Of a stretch of 34,578 nt of DNA, positions 33,136 to 34,578 are shown piece after piece. Position numbers and translations under genes: made by a program. The notes under the pieces were generated by a model. That model did no database searches. It was not told the DNA's origin and saw only the letters and a program-made list of their open reading frames with translations. Position 1 is the first letter of the stretch, and every line of letters begins with the position of its first letter. Source of the stretch: Flavobacterium gawalongense (GTDB taxonomy: Bacteria > Bacteroidota > Bacteroidia > Flavobacteriales > Flavobacteriaceae); the NCBI RefSeq assembly GCF_007097265.1, contig NZ_VJZP01000038.1, positions 1 through 34,578 of the forward strand. Reading direction: 5' to 3'.

Positions 33136-34168
33136 TCAAAAATGGATTTAAGGCAGTTATTATTCCTGTTTTAGGATCAAGGAATAAAATTCCATCCTTG
33201 ACCGATTCAAAAAGATGATTGTAACGTGTTTCTGAAAAGACTAATGCCTCTTGAGCCTCCACACGATCCGAAATATCACGAATAATACATTGCACCACTT
33301 TTTTATCATTTACTAAATATACGTTACTTACAAACTCAACATTTATTTTTCTTCCATTTGCCGTTTCAAGTGGTAAATTTTCATATCGGACAAATTCCTT
33401 TTTTTGCAGTTCTAAAAATTTATCTTTATTGGCAACTATATCTTTCAAAGAACCAATTTCCCAAATAGATTTTTCGATAAATTGATCATGTGAATAGCCT
33501 AACATTTCAACCAAATAGGGATTCACGTCCATTATCATCCCTGTTTCTGAGTTAAGAATCAAAATACCGTCCTTTGCTGATTCAAAGAGACGACGGTATC
33601 GATTTTCCATTTTGAGAGACTCTTCCGCCTGTTTTACTGCTGTAATGTCAGTAAAAGTAATCACAATTCCATCAATACGATCGTCCAAAGTACGATAGGG
33701 CATTATCCTGACATAGTAATACCTGCCATCATTTGTCTCAACTTCCTTTTGAATGGGAGTGAGTGTTTTGATAACTTCAAGAACATTACTTTCCATTTCC
33801 GGATATTTCAAATCACAAACTAAATCTGTAAAAGGTCTTCCTGTATCAGCAGCCCTTAATTTAAATATTTTGGTCACCGGATCCGTAAATCTGCGAATGT
33901 TTAATTCCTTATCCAGAAAAAGAGTAGCAATTTCAGTACTGTTGAGCAGGTTTTTCATGTCATTGTTTGCCTGTTCAAAATCTACTAATTTACTTTGAAG
34001 TTCCGTATTAACGGTTTGCAATTCTTCATTCAGACTTTGCAGCTCTTCTTTGGAAGTAGTCAATTCTTCATTAGTGGACTGCAGTTCCTCATTAGTCGAT
34101 TGCAGCTCTTCATTGGTCGATTTCAGTTCCTCTTGGGAGGTTTGCATCTCTTCACGAGTACTGTTCAA
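33068..34168 (-). pseudogene. Central PAS-repeat part of the decayed CheR/PAS-type sensor gene
   Basis: The frame has no ATG start near its beginning; the codon at 34166-34168 is TTG and the frame is open back to 34249. It encodes a coiled coil of STNEELQ-type heptads (EELQSTNEELTTSKEELQSL), typical of CheB/CheR-PAS fusion proteins. A PAS domain with NSTEIATLFLDKELNIRRFT, a second PAS (RRLFESAKDGILILN) and the start of a third (HLFESVKDGILFLD) follow. It stops at 33068 because of the A9 run. Upstream it connects to the fragment ending at 34198 by a slip in the T7 run at 34229-34235. Repairing both slips would give one protein. It may be a true pseudogene or carry sequencing errors. Confidence 0.75.
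34020..34145 (-). repeat. 21-bp tandem repeats coding the STNEELQ coiled coil
   Basis: Imperfect 21-bp units encode seven-residue repeats (STNEELQ, TSKEELQ, SLNEELQ, TSQEELK). Units in the centre are most alike. Such repeats are normal for the linker of CheR-PAS proteins but are prone to unit gain or loss. Confidence 0.75.
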
Positions 34169-34197
34169 ATCTTCATTACAACGAATCAGTTCAGCTT

Positions 34198-34464
34198 CTA
34201 GTTCTTTTTGTTTTCTGGAAACACTTTGTTTTTTTGTTTTAATGTGTTTTCATCCGATTCTTCACTTTCTGGTACATCACTGAATACCAGCATAACCATC
34301 CCTTTTAAAGCATCCGGACTTTCGATTTGTTGCAGGGTTAAATTTACAAAATATTTACTCCCGTTTTCAACTATTTTTACATTTTCAATTTTTACAGGTA
34401 AATTTAGCAAACACAACATCATTAAACAAACTCTTGAAAAAATTTTAAATACTATATGTTCCAA
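34198..34464 (-). pseudogene. N-terminal remnant of the decayed CheR/PAS-type sensor gene
   Basis: The readable core is LPVKIENVKIVENGSKYFVN followed by LTLQQIESPDALKGMVMLVF. It matches the part of CheB/CheR-PAS proteins that lies between the CheR methyltransferase and the EEL-rich coiled coil. The residues before it (HIVFKIFSRVCLMM) look out of frame; another frame there reads SLFNDVVFAKF, suggesting a further slip near 34400. The methyltransferase and methylesterase parts are absent. Instead, non-coding repeat sequence lies upstream, so the gene is truncated at its 5' end as well as frameshifted. Confidence 0.65.
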
Positions 34465-34545
34465 AAAAATTTATAAAATCACATTCTCAAAAAAAGTGTT
34501 TAAAATAATATGACAGTCCGCAATATGTTCCAAAGGATAAAATAT

Positions 34546-34578
34546 GGCACACAGATAACACGGATTGAACGGATTTTG
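34546..34578. repeat. Partial dispersed intergenic repeat at the window end
   Basis: The sequence GGCACACAGATAACACGGATT and what follows to the window end resembles the (CC)ACAGATTACACGGATT type repeat that I know from Flavobacterium intergenic regions. Only one arm is in the window. The region 34465-34578 has no gene. Confidence 0.45.

Noticed and set aside
33995..34283. Plus-strand open frames over the STNEELQ repeat
   Set aside because: They are reverse-strand readings of a 21-bp repeat and consist of serine/phenylalanine-rich monotony.

Overview
The window looks like chromosomal DNA from a member of the Bacteroidota, most likely a Flavobacterium relative. The genome is AT-rich, and several promoters carry the Bacteroidota -7 motif TANNTTTG. 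Other lineage markers are a PorP/SprF protein beside a giant adhesin ending in a type IX secretion (type B) sorting domain, LytTR/LytS two-component genes, OprD-like porins, and flavobacterial intergenic inverted repeats. No rRNA, tRNA, CRISPR, insertion sequence or phage gene was seen.

Layout. (1) 1-3996, plus strand: the broken tail of an unknown gene, a secreted DsrE-family protein, a Tat-exported SoxB-like metallophosphoesterase, a terminator, then an OprD-like porin with its own promoter. (2) 4006-11665: a LytS/LytTR two-component pair on the minus strand, divergent from a TolC-RND-adaptor efflux operon. The shared intergenic region holds a 20-bp-phased direct repeat that is a good candidate LytTR operator. 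(3) 11666-13181: a strong terminator, a possible ATG-less small membrane ORF, a TerB-like protein and an inverted repeat. (4) 13182-20925, minus: a PorP/SprF-type protein and a 2245-residue modular adhesin. (5) 21177-22757, minus: a GapN-like aldehyde dehydrogenase. (6) 22824-30429: a reactive-sulfur and respiration region with a single-domain rhodanese, a Crp/Fnr-family regulator, a TauE/SafE permease, cytochrome bd oxidase (cydAB), and an operon of CstB-like persulfide dioxygenase-rhodanese, TPMT-HMA fusion, YgaP-like DUF2892 protein and thioredoxin. (7) 30659-34578, minus: a hybrid histidine kinase, then a decayed CheR/PAS-type sensor gene with frameshifts at homopolymers, and a dispersed repeat cut by the window end.

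How it fits together. The most interesting signal is a 14-bp near-palindrome, GTAACTTTAGTCAC. It lies exactly 23 bp upstream (right end to start of the -7 motif) of the persulfide-dioxygenase promoter. A 12/14 match in the opposite orientation sits at the identical distance upstream of the porin promoter 25 kb away. The size and position suit a Crp/Fnr-family activator, and such a regulator, with four cysteines, is encoded between the two sites. My reading is that the window carries a two-part sulfur-handling regulon: periplasmic DsrE/SoxB-like proteins plus an uptake porin, and cytoplasmic persulfide oxidation, sulfite export, thiol methylation and a sulfide-tolerant oxidase. The shared sites are seen directly; the regulator assignment and the physiology are inference.
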